Assembly (NCBI GenBank): GCA_029931535.1
Contig: JAQPZY010001625.1
Span: forward strand, 2,295,001 to 2,359,000
DNA: 64,000 bases
Direction of reading: 5' to 3'
Source of the DNA: Margaritifera margaritifera
Taxonomy: Eukaryota > Mollusca > Bivalvia > Unionida > Margaritiferidae
The notes below the pieces were generated by a model, which ran no database searches, had not been told where the DNA came from, and saw nothing but the letters and a program-made list of their open reading frames with translations. The translations under genes and the position numbers were made by a program. Shown here in pieces: positions 1 to 12,791 of the stretch (position 1 is the stretch's first letter; each line of letters opens with the position of its first letter).

Positions 1-20
1 ATATATATATATATATATAT
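1..20. repeat. (AT)n microsatellite, cut by window edge
   Basis: Perfect AT dinucleotide run that begins at the window edge, so its true length is unknown. The same repeat type recurs near 6.67, 10.6 and 17.1 kb. Confidence 0.95.
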
Positions 21-776
21 GGTGTCCTTATTTCAGACTTCAGACATCAGAAATGTCTCATTCTACCTTGCTCCACAAAGAATTGTGCCATTCTCCTCGT
101 AGGCGATATCTCCGCGAAATCCTTGGCTTTGTACCATCAGAATGTCCGCCACGAGACTATTCACTGCACGAAGGGTAGACTACATAAACAGGTGCACGTG
201 AAATATGCTTGTATTGCACCTCAGCTGTCTGCATGCAAATTATGGAAACTGTTTTTTGTCTGGATAAAGAACTGTAAATAAGACAATGCATGATAAGATA
301 ATGAAAGTTTATGTTTGTTTGCTAAGTGCAAATGTAAATTGGTGCGACCTGTCGATAGGTAGATGACATTGTAATGATTCGCACAATTTGTTTTGAAAAC
401 GGGTTATACTAATTATTTGAATATTTTAAGTTGCATTTGACATATAAAGTTACTCTACTGCAGTAAATTTTGGGTAAGAGGACATAGCATTTGATGATAC
501 AGCCATATTTTAAGACAAACGTCATTTTCGTTTAGGAGAAATAACATGCAATACTTAATAATTTAATATTTAATATTTTCATGATATGATGCATGAAAAC
601 ATAAATCTGCTTTCACGCATGGAAAATGAATACTTTTAAAGAAAAAGAAATATCTTTAACTGAATAACTTTAAATAATAATTTAGCTTTTGAAAATCGTG
701 ATAGTTTTCATTAGATATTAAAACGAGGAATAATTGAAGCAAAACGATCTATTTTTGGCATCGAATTTAATTCGCA
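21..776. other. AT-rich non-coding DNA
   Basis: No open frame of useful length, no recognisable splice pairs and no RNA gene seen. It lies between the AT microsatellite and the first double-hairpin MITE. Confidence 0.6.
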
Positions 777-992
777 CCGTCTATACTCGCGTATTATACC
801 CGGTCAATGCAAACAACATAGACCCTGATCTGCCGTTGCATAATGCGCCGGCAGATCAGGGTCTATGTTGTTTGTTCTACTGATTAGTCCTTAAAAACTG
901 CATCGATCCAGATCTATCGACGCATTATGCGACTTCAGATCTAGGTCTATGCAGTTTGCAGTTGGTACGTAATTATACGCGAGTATATACGG
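777..992 (-). mobile_element. Double-hairpin MITE, copy 1
   Basis: Non-autonomous DNA element of about 216 bp. The ends are inverted repeats of the form CCGTMTATACTCGCGTATAA. The interior holds two perfect or near-perfect hairpins. One arm reads CATAGACCCTGATCTGCCG, and the other reads CATAGACCCAGATCTGCCG in intact copies. Each hairpin has a loop around GCATAATGC, and a spacer containing GATTAGTCCTT separates them. In this copy the hairpin with the CCCTGATC arm comes first, so it is inverted relative to the copies at 5236, 13620, 19489 and 19919. The second hairpin has several mismatches. The right flank is TA and the left flank is CA, consistent with a TA target duplication with one mutated base. 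There is no coding capacity, so mobility would need a transposase in trans. Confidence 0.85.
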
Positions 993-2272
993 TACTAGAA
1001 ATAATTCTAGGCAGACGCGTAATCTCTCCTCTTGTTAAATACTGACGCTAATTCAAAATACGACATTTGCGGACAGATAAGCAAACACGAAAACAAGTAA
1101 TAAAAACAAACCAGAACACCCAAACAAAGCTCTAAATCTTATAATGAATACCCATTAATTGCCAAAACTTTTTTATGTTTAATTTAAAACTTTTTCTGAT
1201 GCTATTGCATGTAATTTCTACATTTCCCTGAAACAGGTTCTTAAAACAGAAAGTATTTAAAGCGTTTCTCGTATACGTTTAGCTCCTTTAGTGGTGTATT
1301 GTACATTTAAATTCACTACTTTTAGTAATCTGATCCGTTTTTTGGGCGCTCAGATACAGCGTGTTTATGTCTATTATGAGCGCAAATATTATGGCATAGT
1401 CTGGTGGGGATAGCTTTAAGATAGCACACAGTTTGTTTGGGGTTTTTTTGTTTTTTTTTTTCCTTTAAAACAAATATGCAACGAATATACATTCATACCA
1501 TTTTCCGGTGTACATCCAAGTATATATATATAATAGACATGCATTAAATAATTTAATGAAAAAGAGTGTGCATCAAGGTAAAACTTCGGTGAATAGCAAT
1601 TTTTTTCCATATTATACATTTAATCCAACCGGTTTGTTACAATTATTCGTTTTCCTTTAAAACGCATACATTTTAAATGTAGGTGTATGTTAAATGTTGG
1701 TTTAATTTCCTCAGTTCCACTCTGGATCTATTCGTCATTTTGCGAAGCAAGATCCAGTGGTCTAACCTCTCTGTATGCTATCAGCATGAACCGAAAGTTG
1801 AACATGGTCGCCATGGCAATTGCAAAGGACATTATGGAAGCTGCAACCGATTTTATTCAGCAGATGTAAACCTTGAATATTGTGCTGAAGAAATAAAACA
1901 GAACAATACATTGTAATTATAGCTATTATCGTTTTGGTGGATCGAGAATTGTACTATTATTTTTCGGTTTAATTTTATAATAGATCCCAACACTGACTGG
2001 GATTATTTCATACAAGATACGAATAACATGCTGTTTCATCACGCACCTTGTCACGCTGTTTCGTCACGCACCTTGGTTTCATTTACGTTGGTTGTACAAC
2101 ATATGTTAATTGTTCTTGACAACATTGTGTTATCACTCGGTTGTGCAGAGAAAATGAAAAAATACAAATAAAATCCCTGACCTCGGAACTTTAAACTGTA
2201 ATTTTAAAAAGTTTATTGATGAAGATGAACACGTTGTTTAAAATGTAAATGTTGGTCATTTTATATGATCAA
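993..2272. other. Non-coding spacer
   Basis: Two short overlapping open frames at 1683-1916 have no splice context and no recognisable motif, so I did not call them. Nothing else is visible. Confidence 0.55.
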
Positions 2273-2488
2273 CCGTATATACTCGCGTATAATCTTAATT
2301 GAAATGCAAACAACTTAGACCCTGATCTGCCGTAGAATAATGCGCCGGCAGATCAGGGTCTATGTTGTTTGTTCTACTGATTAGTCCTTACAAACTGCAT
2401 AGACCCAAATCTGCCGGCGCATAATGCGACGGCAGATCTGGGTCTATGCAGTTTGCAGTTGGTATCAGCTTATAGCGAGTACATACGG
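2273..2488 (-). mobile_element. Double-hairpin MITE, copy 2
   Basis: Same family and same orientation as copy 1. The inverted ends begin CCGTATATACTCGCGTATAA and end with GTACATACGG. Both internal hairpins are well preserved, with GCATAATGCG or its near variant at the tips. The right flank is TA and the left flank AA. It is non-coding. Confidence 0.88.
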
Positions 2489-3225
2489 TACTAGTACGAT
2501 TTTTTGCAAGGAATGTGTGTTACACAATTCTTCGATGGAAACATAACTGGGAATATGCTTCTAATGGTTGAAAATATAGGGTATAAATATGCCATTTTCC
2601 GTGTAGAATGGAATTTTTGTTTTCTTTTTCGAAATTGCTGCCTGCATAGTATGGAAAATATCTGAGCAAGGTAAGGAATCGGTGGTACTGTGAAAAGATG
2701 GCAAAGGGTTGTCTAGACAATGTTTCGAGATAAAATCAAGTTTTCGTATTGAGAAATGCAGCACTTGCCTTTTATGAGTAGTAATCACATATGGAAATTT
2801 GATTTATATCCATCAGCCCCATGTTTATTTTCTTTTCTAATCTAGTGCAATTTTGGACCCAGATTAGTACTGAACTTACTCTTTAATTCCTCAAATGTTA
2901 ATGGTCCCAACATTATTTATGCTACTTTATGTGTGCAACAAGTTCGAAAAACTTAGTAGATATTCTCAACAGAACAGATGCTAGCGTAGGGAAGTTTTAG
3001 AGCTGATTAACACAGTAAATTCTAAATTAAGCACAGGCATTTAAGTCACTTTACCTTTTCCATTTACCCGAGCCAGGTTTCAAACTACTGCTCACCACGC
3101 GGGTGCAAGTGAGTGAATACACGCTATCCATGCCCCTTCTTCCTAAAGACAGTTTGTTTTCCAATTGACAATGAAAATTACCCCAGCCGTAAGGAAACAG
3201 AGTATTGTATCTGATGCAAAAATAA
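2489..3225. other. Non-coding spacer
   Basis: Two overlapping minus-strand frames at 2520-2788 have no homology that I recognise and no clear splice borders. Nothing else is supported. Confidence 0.5.
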
Positions 3226-5066
3226 TGCAGTGTAAGGTATCTGTATTACAGCATGGAGGCATGGATATGTATTGTAAGGTATCTGTATTACAGCATGGAG
3301 GCATGGATATGCAGTGTAAGGTATTTGTATTACAGCATGGAGGCATGGATATGTATTGTAAGGTATCTGTATTACAGCATGGAGGCATGGATATGCAGTG
3401 TAAGGTATTTGTATTACAGCATGGAGGCATGGATATGTATTGTAAGGTATCTGTATTACAGCATGGAGGCATGGATATGTATTGTAAGGTATCTGTATTA
3501 CAGCATGGAGGCATGGATATGCAGTGTAAGGTATTTGTATTACAGCATGGAGGCATAGATATGCATCGTAACGTATCTGTATTACAGCATGGAGGCATAG
3601 ATATGTATTGTAAGGTATCTATATTACAGCATGGAGGCATGGATATGCATTGTAAGGTATCTGTATTACAGCATGGAGGCATGGATATGCATTGTAAGGT
3701 ATCTGTATTACAGCATGGAGGCATGCATATGCAGTGTAAGTTATTTGTATTACAGCATGGAGGCATGGATATGCATTGTAAGGTATCTGTATTACAGCAT
3801 GGAGGCATGCATATGTAGTGTAAGGTATTTGTATTACAGCATGGAGGCATAGATATGCATTGTAACGTATCTGTATTACAGCATGGAAGCATGGATATGT
3901 ATTGTAAGGTATTTGTATTACAGCATGGAGGCATGCATATGTAGTGTAAGGTATCTGTATTACAGCATGGAGGCATGGATATGCATTGTAAGGTATCTGT
4001 ATTACAGCACGGAGGCATGGATATGCATTGTAAGGTATCTGTATTACAGCATGGAGGCATACATATGTAGTGTAAGGTATTTGTATTACAGCATGGAGGC
4101 ATGGATATGCATTGTAAGGTATCTGTATTACAGCACAGAGGCATGGATATGTATTGTAAGGTATCTGTATTACAGCATGGAGGCATGCATATGTAGTGTA
4201 AGGTATTTGTATTACAGCATGGAGGCATGGATATGTATTGTAAGGTATCTGTATTACAGCACGGAGGCATGGATATGCATTGTAAGGTATCTGTATTACA
4301 GCATGGAGGCATGCATATGCAGTGTAAGGTATTTGTATTACAGCATGGAGGCATGGATATGTATTGTAAGGTATCTGTATTACAGCATGGAGGCATGCAT
4401 ATGCAGTGTAAGGTATTTGTATTACAGCATGGAGGCATGGATATGTATTGTAAGGTATCTGTATTACAGCATGGAGGCATGCATATGCAGTGTAAGGTAT
4501 TTGTATTACAGCATGGAGGCATGGATATGTATTGTAAGGTATCTGTATTACAGCATGGATATGTATTGTAAGGTATCTGTATTACAGCATGGAGGCATGG
4601 ATATGCATTGTAAGGTATCTGTATTACAGCATGGAGGCATGGATATGCATTGTAAGGTATCTGTATTACAGCATGGAGGCATGGATATGCATTGTAAGGT
4701 ATTTGTATTACAGCATGGAGGCATGGATATGCATTGTAAGGTATCTGTATTACAGCATGGAGGCATGGATATGTATTGTAAGGTATCTGTATTACAGCAT
4801 GGAGGCATGGATATGCAGTGTAAGGTATTTGTATTACAGCATGGAGGCATGGATATGTATTGTAAGGTATCTGTATTACAGCATGGAGGCATGGATATGC
4901 ATTGTAAGGTATCTGTATTACAGCATGGATATGTATTGTAAGGTATCTGTATTACAGCATGGTGGCATGGATATGCAATGTAAGGTATCTGTATTACAGC
5001 ATGGCGGCATGGATATGCATTGTAAGGTATCTGTATTACAGCATGGAGGCATGGATATGCAGTAAA
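3226..5066. repeat. 42-bp minisatellite, about 44 units
   Basis: Tandem array with a 42-bp period. Each unit contains GTAAGGTATCTGTATTACAG followed by CATGGAGGCATGGATATG and a variable TATT, CATT or CAGT end. Units differ by a few substitutions (ATCTG or ATTTG, GGATATG or GCATATG), and two units near 4555 and 4925 are shortened. Because 42 is a multiple of 3, most frames on both strands stay open for hundreds of codons. One example is a 459-codon minus-strand frame of 14-residue repeats starting MPPCCNTDTL. These frames show no independent sign of coding: all frames are equally open, there are no splice sites and there is no non-repeat domain. Confidence 0.95.
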
Positions 5067-5235
5067 TAATATAGAGTAAAACTTTGTTAAAATGATGATA
5101 AGAAATCAATATTGAAGGTCATTGTGTATAAAACGTCTGCAGCCATTGTATTCCAGTGGATATAATGTTATGTTGCCAAAGGCATTTTAAGCCGAGTTTT
5201 TATATATTTTCATTTTATTTTTTGTCGATTTAATA

Positions 5236-5444
5236 CCGTCTATACTCGCGTATAAGCGTATACCAACTGCATAGACCCAGATCTGCCGTCGCATAATGCG
5301 CCGGCAGATCTGGGTCTATGCAGTTTGTAAGGACTAATCAGTGGAACAAACAACATAGACCCTGATCTTCCGGCGCATTTTGCGACGGCAGATCAGGGTC
5401 TATGTTGTTTGTATTTGAACCCGATTATACGCTAGTACAGACGG
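5236..5444 (+). mobile_element. Double-hairpin MITE, copy 3, intact with TA duplication
   Basis: The copy runs from CCGTCTATACTCGCGTATAA to an inverted end reading GCTAGTACAGACGG. It is flanked by TA at 5234-5235 and 5445-5446. The hairpin with arm GCATAGACCCAGATCTGCCG comes first and the ACATAGACCCTGATCT hairpin second, which I use as the forward orientation. The loops read CGCATAATGCG or a close variant. There is no coding capacity. Confidence 0.92.
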
Positions 5445-5446
5445 TA

Positions 5447-6663
5447 ATTCATGGTAATTTTGTTGTAACTAAATATTCATTGCAATGTAATATCACGTTT
5501 AAGAAGCAGAACCAGAATTTGCAGACAAACAAATATAAGAATGGCAATTGAAGATATCCGAGCAAGCATGACTTAGGAACCTATGCAGATCAAAATGCAC
5601 AATCTACATGCAAACAAAAAACAAAAACAAAACAAAAAGCCAGTTATACATCGATATTTATATACTGGTCAGGGTATGTTTCTGGAATACCAATTTAATC
5701 TTTGAACCAACAAGCACATATAAAAGATTTGAGCGCATTACTTTATTCTATTTTATTGAAAATGTGTTTTTGCTATATTACTCATGAGAGTTGCCAATCA
5801 TGGCTTTGCTAACGAATAAGGTTATTAATTTGCGTAGAAACTGACCAGTTTTGATGTTTGTTACCAACAAGGCATGTGTAGAAAGATATGCATGCATCTC
5901 ATTCCATAAAAAAGTTGTATAATTTCAATATCTACTACAGGCAATGAAGAATAATCTAGCAGGACACAACTACAGAGGAGAATAGTTCGTTCGCATTCAT
6001 TGCGACGGTCTTTAATATAGATGGGTGCCAACTTTGTTGATTAGATGGAGATTTCAAACTTTTAATTACATGGAAAATTTGCTTGGACATCATACAAATC
6101 CTACTGATTATTTCCAAATTATAGCCAACAGCTTAATATATAGAAAGAAAATGTTTCCTATCAGCGACCAGTGTTTATGAGTATAGCTGGAAAAAAAACA
6201 CAAACGAAAAAAGCACATTGAATCGTTGTCAATTTGCATATTTAAAGAAGATAAAATGAATTTTGCTTAATTTATTTCTTGTCATTAAACTTGTTGTGAA
6301 TTAGAAAATTACCCTTCATTTACAACCACCTGTCGCTACCGATTACATGCAAAGTAATTTTAAACAATGTGCTTTGACGAAATTACAACATGACATTGCT
6401 TCTAAGGAATGATTAAGATGCACTTTCAAGAGAGAGAAGTGTGTAAGAGTATAAACAGCTGATTTATGCCATTCTGTATCTGACAGTGGAGGTGTACAGA
6501 TGTCTGAATAATCACCTGATTGGTCAGTTATATTGTTTTGATAAGCGGACCTGGCACCATACCTGTACTAGCACAACCAGGTAGTTTGAAAACCTGGCTT
6601 CCAAGTTTACCAAATGGTTTACTTCACTTACTTAACTATATACTAAATACAATAATAAACATG

Positions 6664-6666
<3 letters not shown>
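5447..6666. other. Non-coding spacer
   Basis: AT-rich DNA with no supported gene or element. The frame at 6520-6744 is mostly translated AT repeat and was not called. Confidence 0.55.

Positions 6667-6736
<70 letters not shown>
6667..6736. repeat. (AT)n microsatellite
   Basis: Uninterrupted AT dinucleotide run of about 70 bp. Confidence 0.97.
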
Positions 6737-6740
<4 letters not shown>

Positions 6741-8183
6741 CTGAAGGATCGAATTTAACTGTAACTAAATAAGTAATAAGAAACGTTCTGGTCCCACGAC
6801 CACATTTGATCCTTGTCACTTGTCTAAAGTAAAATAATTTGAATAGAACATTGTTTATTCGTCTTCCGGAATATAGTAACCTTTAGAGTTTTCCGACAAT
6901 TCTTGATTTTTCACCAAATATGCCCATTTGCGGCGTGTCTGGTCATCTTGTTGACTTTTCTGATAATAACAAAATGCTGAATTTCTTTTCATTTTACGAA
7001 ATCCTTTAAGCTATTGGCCAACAAATACGAACATTTTAGATGTTGGTGGTTAGATATAAATTATATATAAATTGAGATATTAGAACACCTGCGGATATTG
7101 TTAGGTTGAATGTAAATTAAATGTTTTAGGAGAATATGAACTTGTCTTGTGCTCCTGAACTTTAAAACAAAAATGGATTTCGCGCGCAGATAAATTTAGA
7201 GTTTGCAGATTGGGGGGTGGGGGTGGGGGTTTGCAGATGTTTTGGGAAAATTGTTGTGGTCACCTTGGCATTGAAGTAATTGCTATATAAAATCAAACTT
7301 TAACTGCGGAAGCCCTTTCCGAAACCAAGTCCAGTAAATCACCCGTTTTATTTTTCTTTTAAGGTGCGTGGTTTGTGGTTCGATGGTAATAATTTATCGG
7401 TTCCCTAGTTTATGATGACCATTTATCGGTGTACTATTACCAATCTCAGTATATGTGATTTTCATGCCAGATGCATTGTTTATTGTTCTGTAATGACCAT
7501 TTATCGATGTAGAGCTTTTGACGGTACTAATAGTCTGATCTCAAGGTTCTTTTGGCGCCATGACTCGCATATGATTCCCAACTTGCAGTCTGCGACGGAA
7601 TAGTGGGCTATTAAGAAATAAAAGTTGTATTTTTATTTTTAAAAAATATCTTTTCCTTGAAAAACTAAAGAGAACAGATGGCGCAATCGCGATAATAGAT
7701 GCACGTCCACTTAATTTGGGATGATGGATTTTAGAATCAGAAACAAATGAACTGCGTAGGTTGTAATTCTGTCAGTACTTCAGGGATCAATTAGTCTTGT
7801 CTACAAAGTATAAATATTTATGAGTAAGGCATGCATACTGCTTCATCAAGTAACTATGGAGTATTCATATTATGTTAGGACATAAGAGAGCAAAGATAAA
7901 CAAGTCTGAATTATTTACATATCGTGATGTGCAGACGCTCAACGCAGTATATTTAAAGAAGTAAGCCCTGTTTTAAATTTTGTCTAGATATGTAGCTTTG
8001 TTGAGAGATTTTTCTCTTCTGCGATAAATTAACTACTAAAATATTATTTTAGGAAAAGCGAAGAAAATCGACTTTATGGAAAATGATTTGAGACTCTGCT
8101 TTTTCTTGTCGTCATGTTCTCTGTATGTTGTTTACTTGAATTTGCCACGGAGATATTTAGTTTGTGCCAGATTCTTTTTAAAG
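6737..8183. other. Non-coding spacer
   Basis: Contains a G-rich run near 7213-7231 and the phrase TGACCATTTATCG twice (7427 and 7494). No open frame with coding features and no structured RNA gene was recognised. Confidence 0.5.
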
Positions 8184-9396
8184 ACATATGCATAGCAAGG
8201 CCATCACTAGTTTGCTAATTATTGTCAGACATATGCATAGCAAAGCCATCACTAGTTTGATAATTATTGTCAGACATATGCATAGCAAGGCCATCAATAG
8301 TTTGATAATTATTGTCAGACATAAGCATAGCAAGTCCATCACGAGTTTGATAATTATTGTCAGACATATGCATAGCAAGGCCATCAATAGTTTGATAATT
8401 ATTGTCAGACATAAGCATAGCAAGTCCATCACGAGTTTGATAATTATTTTCACACATATGCATAGCAAGGCCATCACGAGTTTGATAATTATTGTCAAAC
8501 ATATGCATAACAAGGCCATCACTAGTTTGATAATTATTGTCAGACATAAGCATAGCAAGGCCATCACGAGTTTGATAATTATTGTCAGACATATGCATAG
8601 CAAGGCCATCACTGGTTTTATAATTATTGTCAGACATAAGCATAGCAAGGCCATCACGAGTTTGATAATTATTGTCAGACATATGCATAGCAAGGCCATC
8701 ACTGGTTTTATAATTATTGTCAGACATATGCATAGCAAGGCCATCACGAGTTTGATAATTATTGTCAGACATATGCATAACAAGGCCATCACTAGTTTTA
8801 TAATTATTGTCAGACATATGCATAGCAAGGCCATCACTAATTTGATAATTATTGACATATGCATAGCAAGGCCATCAATGGTTGGATAAGTTTTTGAAGA
8901 CATATGCATAGGAAGACCATCACCTGTTGGATAATTTTTGGAAGACATATGCATAGCAAGACCATCACCTGTTGGATAATTTTTTAAACACATATGCATA
9001 GCAAGACCATCATCTGTTGGATAAGTTTTTTTAAGACATATGCATAGCAAGGCCATCACTGGTTGGATAATATTTTAAACACATATGCACATCAAGACCA
9101 TCACCTGTTGGATAATTTTTTAAACACATATGCATAGCAAGACCATCATCGATTGGATACTTTTTTTAAAGCCATATCCATAGCAAGGCCATCACTCGTT
9201 TGATAATTTTTTAAACACATATGCATAGCAAGACCATCACCTGTTGGATAATTTTTTAAACACATATGCATAGCAAGACCATCACCTGTTGGATAATTTT
9301 TTTAAACACATATACATAGCGAGACCATCACTGGTTGGATATTTTTTGTAAACACATATGCATAGCAAGGCCATCACCTGTTGGACAATTTTTGTC
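8184..9396. repeat. 45-bp minisatellite, two sub-blocks, about 27 units
   Basis: Tandem array with a 45-bp period containing CATATGCATAGCAAGGCCAT. There are two sub-families. Units from 8184 to about 8865 carry AGTTTGATAATTATTGTCAG. Units from about 8866 to 9396 carry CCTGTTGGATAATTTTTTAA. Several units in the first block alternate CATATGCATAG with CATAAGCATAG, suggesting a 90-bp higher-order unit. The period is a multiple of 3, so long frames open on both strands are artefacts. Confidence 0.95.
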
Positions 9397-9454
9397 AACA
9401 AACAATAACAACTGATCAGTAAGGGCTGTATTTTGCTTTACTAATGATTTGTTC

Positions 9455-9813
9455 TGTATGTATGTATGTACGTATGTATGTATGTATCTATGTATGTATG
9501 TATGTATGTATGTATGTATGTATGTATGTATGTATGTATGTATGTATGTATGTATGTATGTATGTATGTATGTATGTATGTATGTATGTATGTGTGTATG
9601 TATGTATCTATGTATGTATGTATCTATGTATGTATGTATGTATGTATGTATGTATGTATCTATGTATGTATGTATGTATGTATGTATGCATGCATGTATG
9701 TATGTATGTATGTATGTATGTATGTATGTATGTATGTATGTATGTATGTATGTATGTATGTATGTATGTATCTATGTATGTATCTATGTATGTATGTATG
9801 TATGTATGTATGA
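9455..9813. repeat. (TATG)n microsatellite
   Basis: About 360 bp of TATG or TGTA repeat with scattered TATC, TGTG and CATG variants. It starts about 60 bp after the 45-bp minisatellite. Frames through it translate as MYVCMYVC and are not genes. Confidence 0.97.
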
Positions 9814-9839
9814 GGCAGTGATATATAGATGTCATACTA

Positions 9840-10589
9840 AATAAATTAGGTTATATGTTTCCCGTAGGTAAGAATGTATAGTATATTAAAGGAACCTAAG
9901 CCTAAAATCCGAATGCAAGATCAGATCCAACAGGCTTGAATATGTAATATGAAGGCGATTAAAATTGCTTTAAAAATGTGTGCTGCCATTTCTTTCGAGC
10001 ATTGGTGTCAGAATATTTTAATAAATAAGTTTGAAATTGATATATTGAGTTTTTCACAAACAAGCTGAGGGTGGGGGATAAATGTGATAAGAAGCAAAAT
10101 TGTGGGCTACTTGCTTCGCACTTCTACGTTCTCGAATTCGATCCCGGTATTAGGACTCGCTCATTTTGGATACAAGTTTCTTAGTCCTTTTGCCTTATAG
10201 GTAGTATTACGACGTAATTAATATATCTGAGTAAAAAGATTAAAAGTCATAGCAACAAATAGTAGAATGCAGTAACAAATACCCAATTAAACGAAGAAAA
10301 CAAATATCTGGGTCAGTGTTACTGGGAGACTTCCCATAGTCGGACAGACTGACAGTCCATGACATTTTGTGCTGTGAAAAGGTGGTTGATATACCATTTT
10401 CCATTCGGCAGACACGTTCATATAGCGGTAATTGTACAAAGAACGGGTTTAAAAGAGGTTCGTTAAATGTACAAAGAACGGGTTTAAGAGAGGTTCGTGA
10501 ACAAAATAAGGAGATGCCAATTACGGTTGCATCTTGTCTCATATGCCTGATATGCCTTTAAAAGTTTGTAACAAGATTCTCTGTATTCG

Positions 10590-10591
<2 letters not shown>
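9840..10591. other. Non-coding spacer with a 35-bp direct duplication
   Basis: GTACAAAGAACGGGTTTAA followed by AGAGGTTCGT occurs twice in a row, near 10434-10465 and 10469-10500. The overlapping frames at 10240-10561 on both strands have no recognisable product. Confidence 0.6.

Positions 10592-10664
<73 letters not shown>
10592..10664. repeat. (AT)n microsatellite
   Basis: Uninterrupted AT run of about 72 bp. Confidence 0.97.
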
Positions 10665-10665
<1 letters not shown>

Positions 10666-11218
10666 CGCTTCGGACGTGTACAATAAAAGACCTTCTCGTT
10701 ACATAACATATACCTTTTAAACATTACAAGGGAGCACGCTGAATTTACATTTTATTTTGATGCTGTGATCAATCAAAAAACAATTAATTAGTGTCCTTTC
10801 TTCTTCGTTGCTTTTCCCAATTTTACCTCCGAAGATATGATTTCGACCCAAAGGAAATAATGAAGATAAACAGTCAAGATAAAATAACTCTATTCGGGTG
10901 TCCATATTTATTTAAGTGTAGAAGCAAATCATATAGCATGCATTCAAAAGAGATTTTAAAAAACAAAAGCTATGTCCAGTTTAAAGACAAGAAATATTTA
11001 GCATAGTTACTTTTTAGCAGGCCATTTTGGTGGCTTTGTTGAATTTCAACTCGCAAAGAAGGACTGGCTACATTTCATATAGAGTGTTGATTGAAAAATA
11101 AGCAGAAGATCCAATACTTCTAAGATGTCCTCCTTGAAAAGAAAGAAAAAATGACACATTATCATTTGATGTACAATATAGCAATATTGTCAACAAAACC
11201 TGGGGGGGGGGGGGGCGC

Positions 11219-11480
11219 AATGTGAACTGTAAGGCATCCTTTAATTTTTCTAACTCTGCTTTACTGGACTGGTCTTGAAGTTCTGTCAACTAGGAAGGTA
11301 TACTTCCCCAAGTTTTCCGCCAAGCGCAACCCCTTCTCGATCTCGTTCCAATTGCTGATCATTGCATGATGCTCAAAATGGGCCATATAATAGTTTAGAA
11401 GCGGTTGTGAACCATCATAAATACCTGCATTAATAATCTCATTACATGGAGCTGGAGGAAAATTAAACTCAGTTTTAATT
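11219..11480 (-). pseudogene. Decayed Ty3/Gypsy-type gag fragment
   Basis: The minus strand reads YDGSQPLLNYYMAHFEHH followed by ISNWNEIEKGLRLAENL. After a frame change it continues with SKAELEKLKDALQF. This order (a 'target, lay out, one-domain F..H' stretch, W..E..K, then L..L..AL) resembles the capsid region of invertebrate Ty3/Gypsy gag proteins, as far as I can judge by eye. The frame is broken and no protease, reverse transcriptase or LTR is seen nearby. A run of 14 G on the plus strand (11202-11215) adjoins the end. The neighbouring minus-strand frame 11662-11946 could be more of the same element, but I could not recognise it. Confidence 0.35.
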
Positions 11481-12791
11481 GAGTGTCCACTTCTTGGTCA
11501 ATCTTGGCGTCTCCTCCTTATCTCTAACTTCGCTAAAGCTCTTGAGTGAATTTGCTCTAGAAACACGGTCCATGATTGTACATCATATTTTGAATTTTCT
11601 CCTTGAAGAGGTTGCCAGTGAATTTTTTTATCCAAAAATTATAATTCTATCAGTATATGAACTAACCACCATGACGGGAACTTGAGAGACGTGCGACGAG
11701 CATGATTATTTTACTTCTCTCAATCGGGTGCTCCTTCTTTAAAAGTTGCGAAAACAGAATCGCAGATAGAGTAGAAGTCATAACGAACTGAACATGACTA
11801 TCTATATCGATAAGCTTTTGATGTTTCTCCGTTGTAGGTGGTATTGACGATAGGAGTTGTCGATGAACAACCTGCAGCACAAGCGTATCGAGCAGAGTGT
11901 TTTCTGTACCCCCTTTAGTGGCAATTATAATAACCAAACAATACATTTATAATGAATCCCTATTCACTCTTTTTACTGTTGTGAATAAAAAATAATATTA
12001 ACGTCTGATTAATTCTAACTGCTAATGATTATTCTAACTGCTAACGATTACTATCCAACAGCATTCGCACACCCCACCCCACCCCCTTCTCAGAAAAAAG
12101 GCGGCGGAAGGGGATTTTGTCATAACTCCATAGTTTCGAAAGTAATATGGAAAGGTTATCAAGTTTACATTTAGACAAAACCTAGGGCTATCAGGAAACA
12201 AAGCCTGTAGTTAAGTTGACTTTAACTTAAATACAGTTCAGCTGGTCGCGTGTCATGAAAGCGTGAATGCTAATTAACATGACCCATTTAAAGATGATTT
12301 CGAGCGCCATCTAGTTATATATACACAGTTCCATCCGAAAGTTAGAATTTCATCGCAATATTATATCCCCGGGGCAGAATATAGCAGTTTTCACTCATTA
12401 AGGACTCTGTCTCCTCACCTTTGATTCGAGATTAAGAAATAAATATCTTGTTTTATACAATAAAACATATTGATCTGATCATATAATACTCTTATACCAT
12501 CCTATTGGACTTCAATTACGAGTACGTATATATTTCCTCCAGTTGCGATATCGGATAGCCTGACTTTCTTTTGAAATAAACCTGTCAGCTCACAAACGAT
12601 TGACAAAGAAAATAAACTATCGTAAAGCTATTCAGCATCCCACCGCTGCCAAAAGAAAGCTTTTTGTAAAAAAATATTGTAACAAGAAAGGGGGCAAATC
12701 AGCTAGTGACGGGGAAAAGTGTACCCCACCCAGTCTCTAAGTTCACATCAAGACCGAACGGAAATAAAAATAACAAACGTACTGCGTGAAT
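11481..12791. other. Non-coding spacer, possible further retroelement debris
   Basis: Contains an unidentified minus-strand frame of 94 codons (11662-11946) and CA/CCCAC-rich DNA near 12070-12090. No splice structure was established. Confidence 0.4.

Noticed and set aside
3143..5109. Long open frames (up to 459 codons) of Cys-rich 14-residue repeats on both strands
   Set aside because: They are read-throughs of a 42-bp tandem repeat. All compatible frames are open, there is no unique domain, and there are no splice or start contexts.
8178..9059. 293-codon minus-strand frame and overlapping frames
   Set aside because: Product of a 45-bp repeat; same reasoning.
9444..9844. MYVC-repeat frames
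   Set aside because: Translation of a TATG microsatellite.
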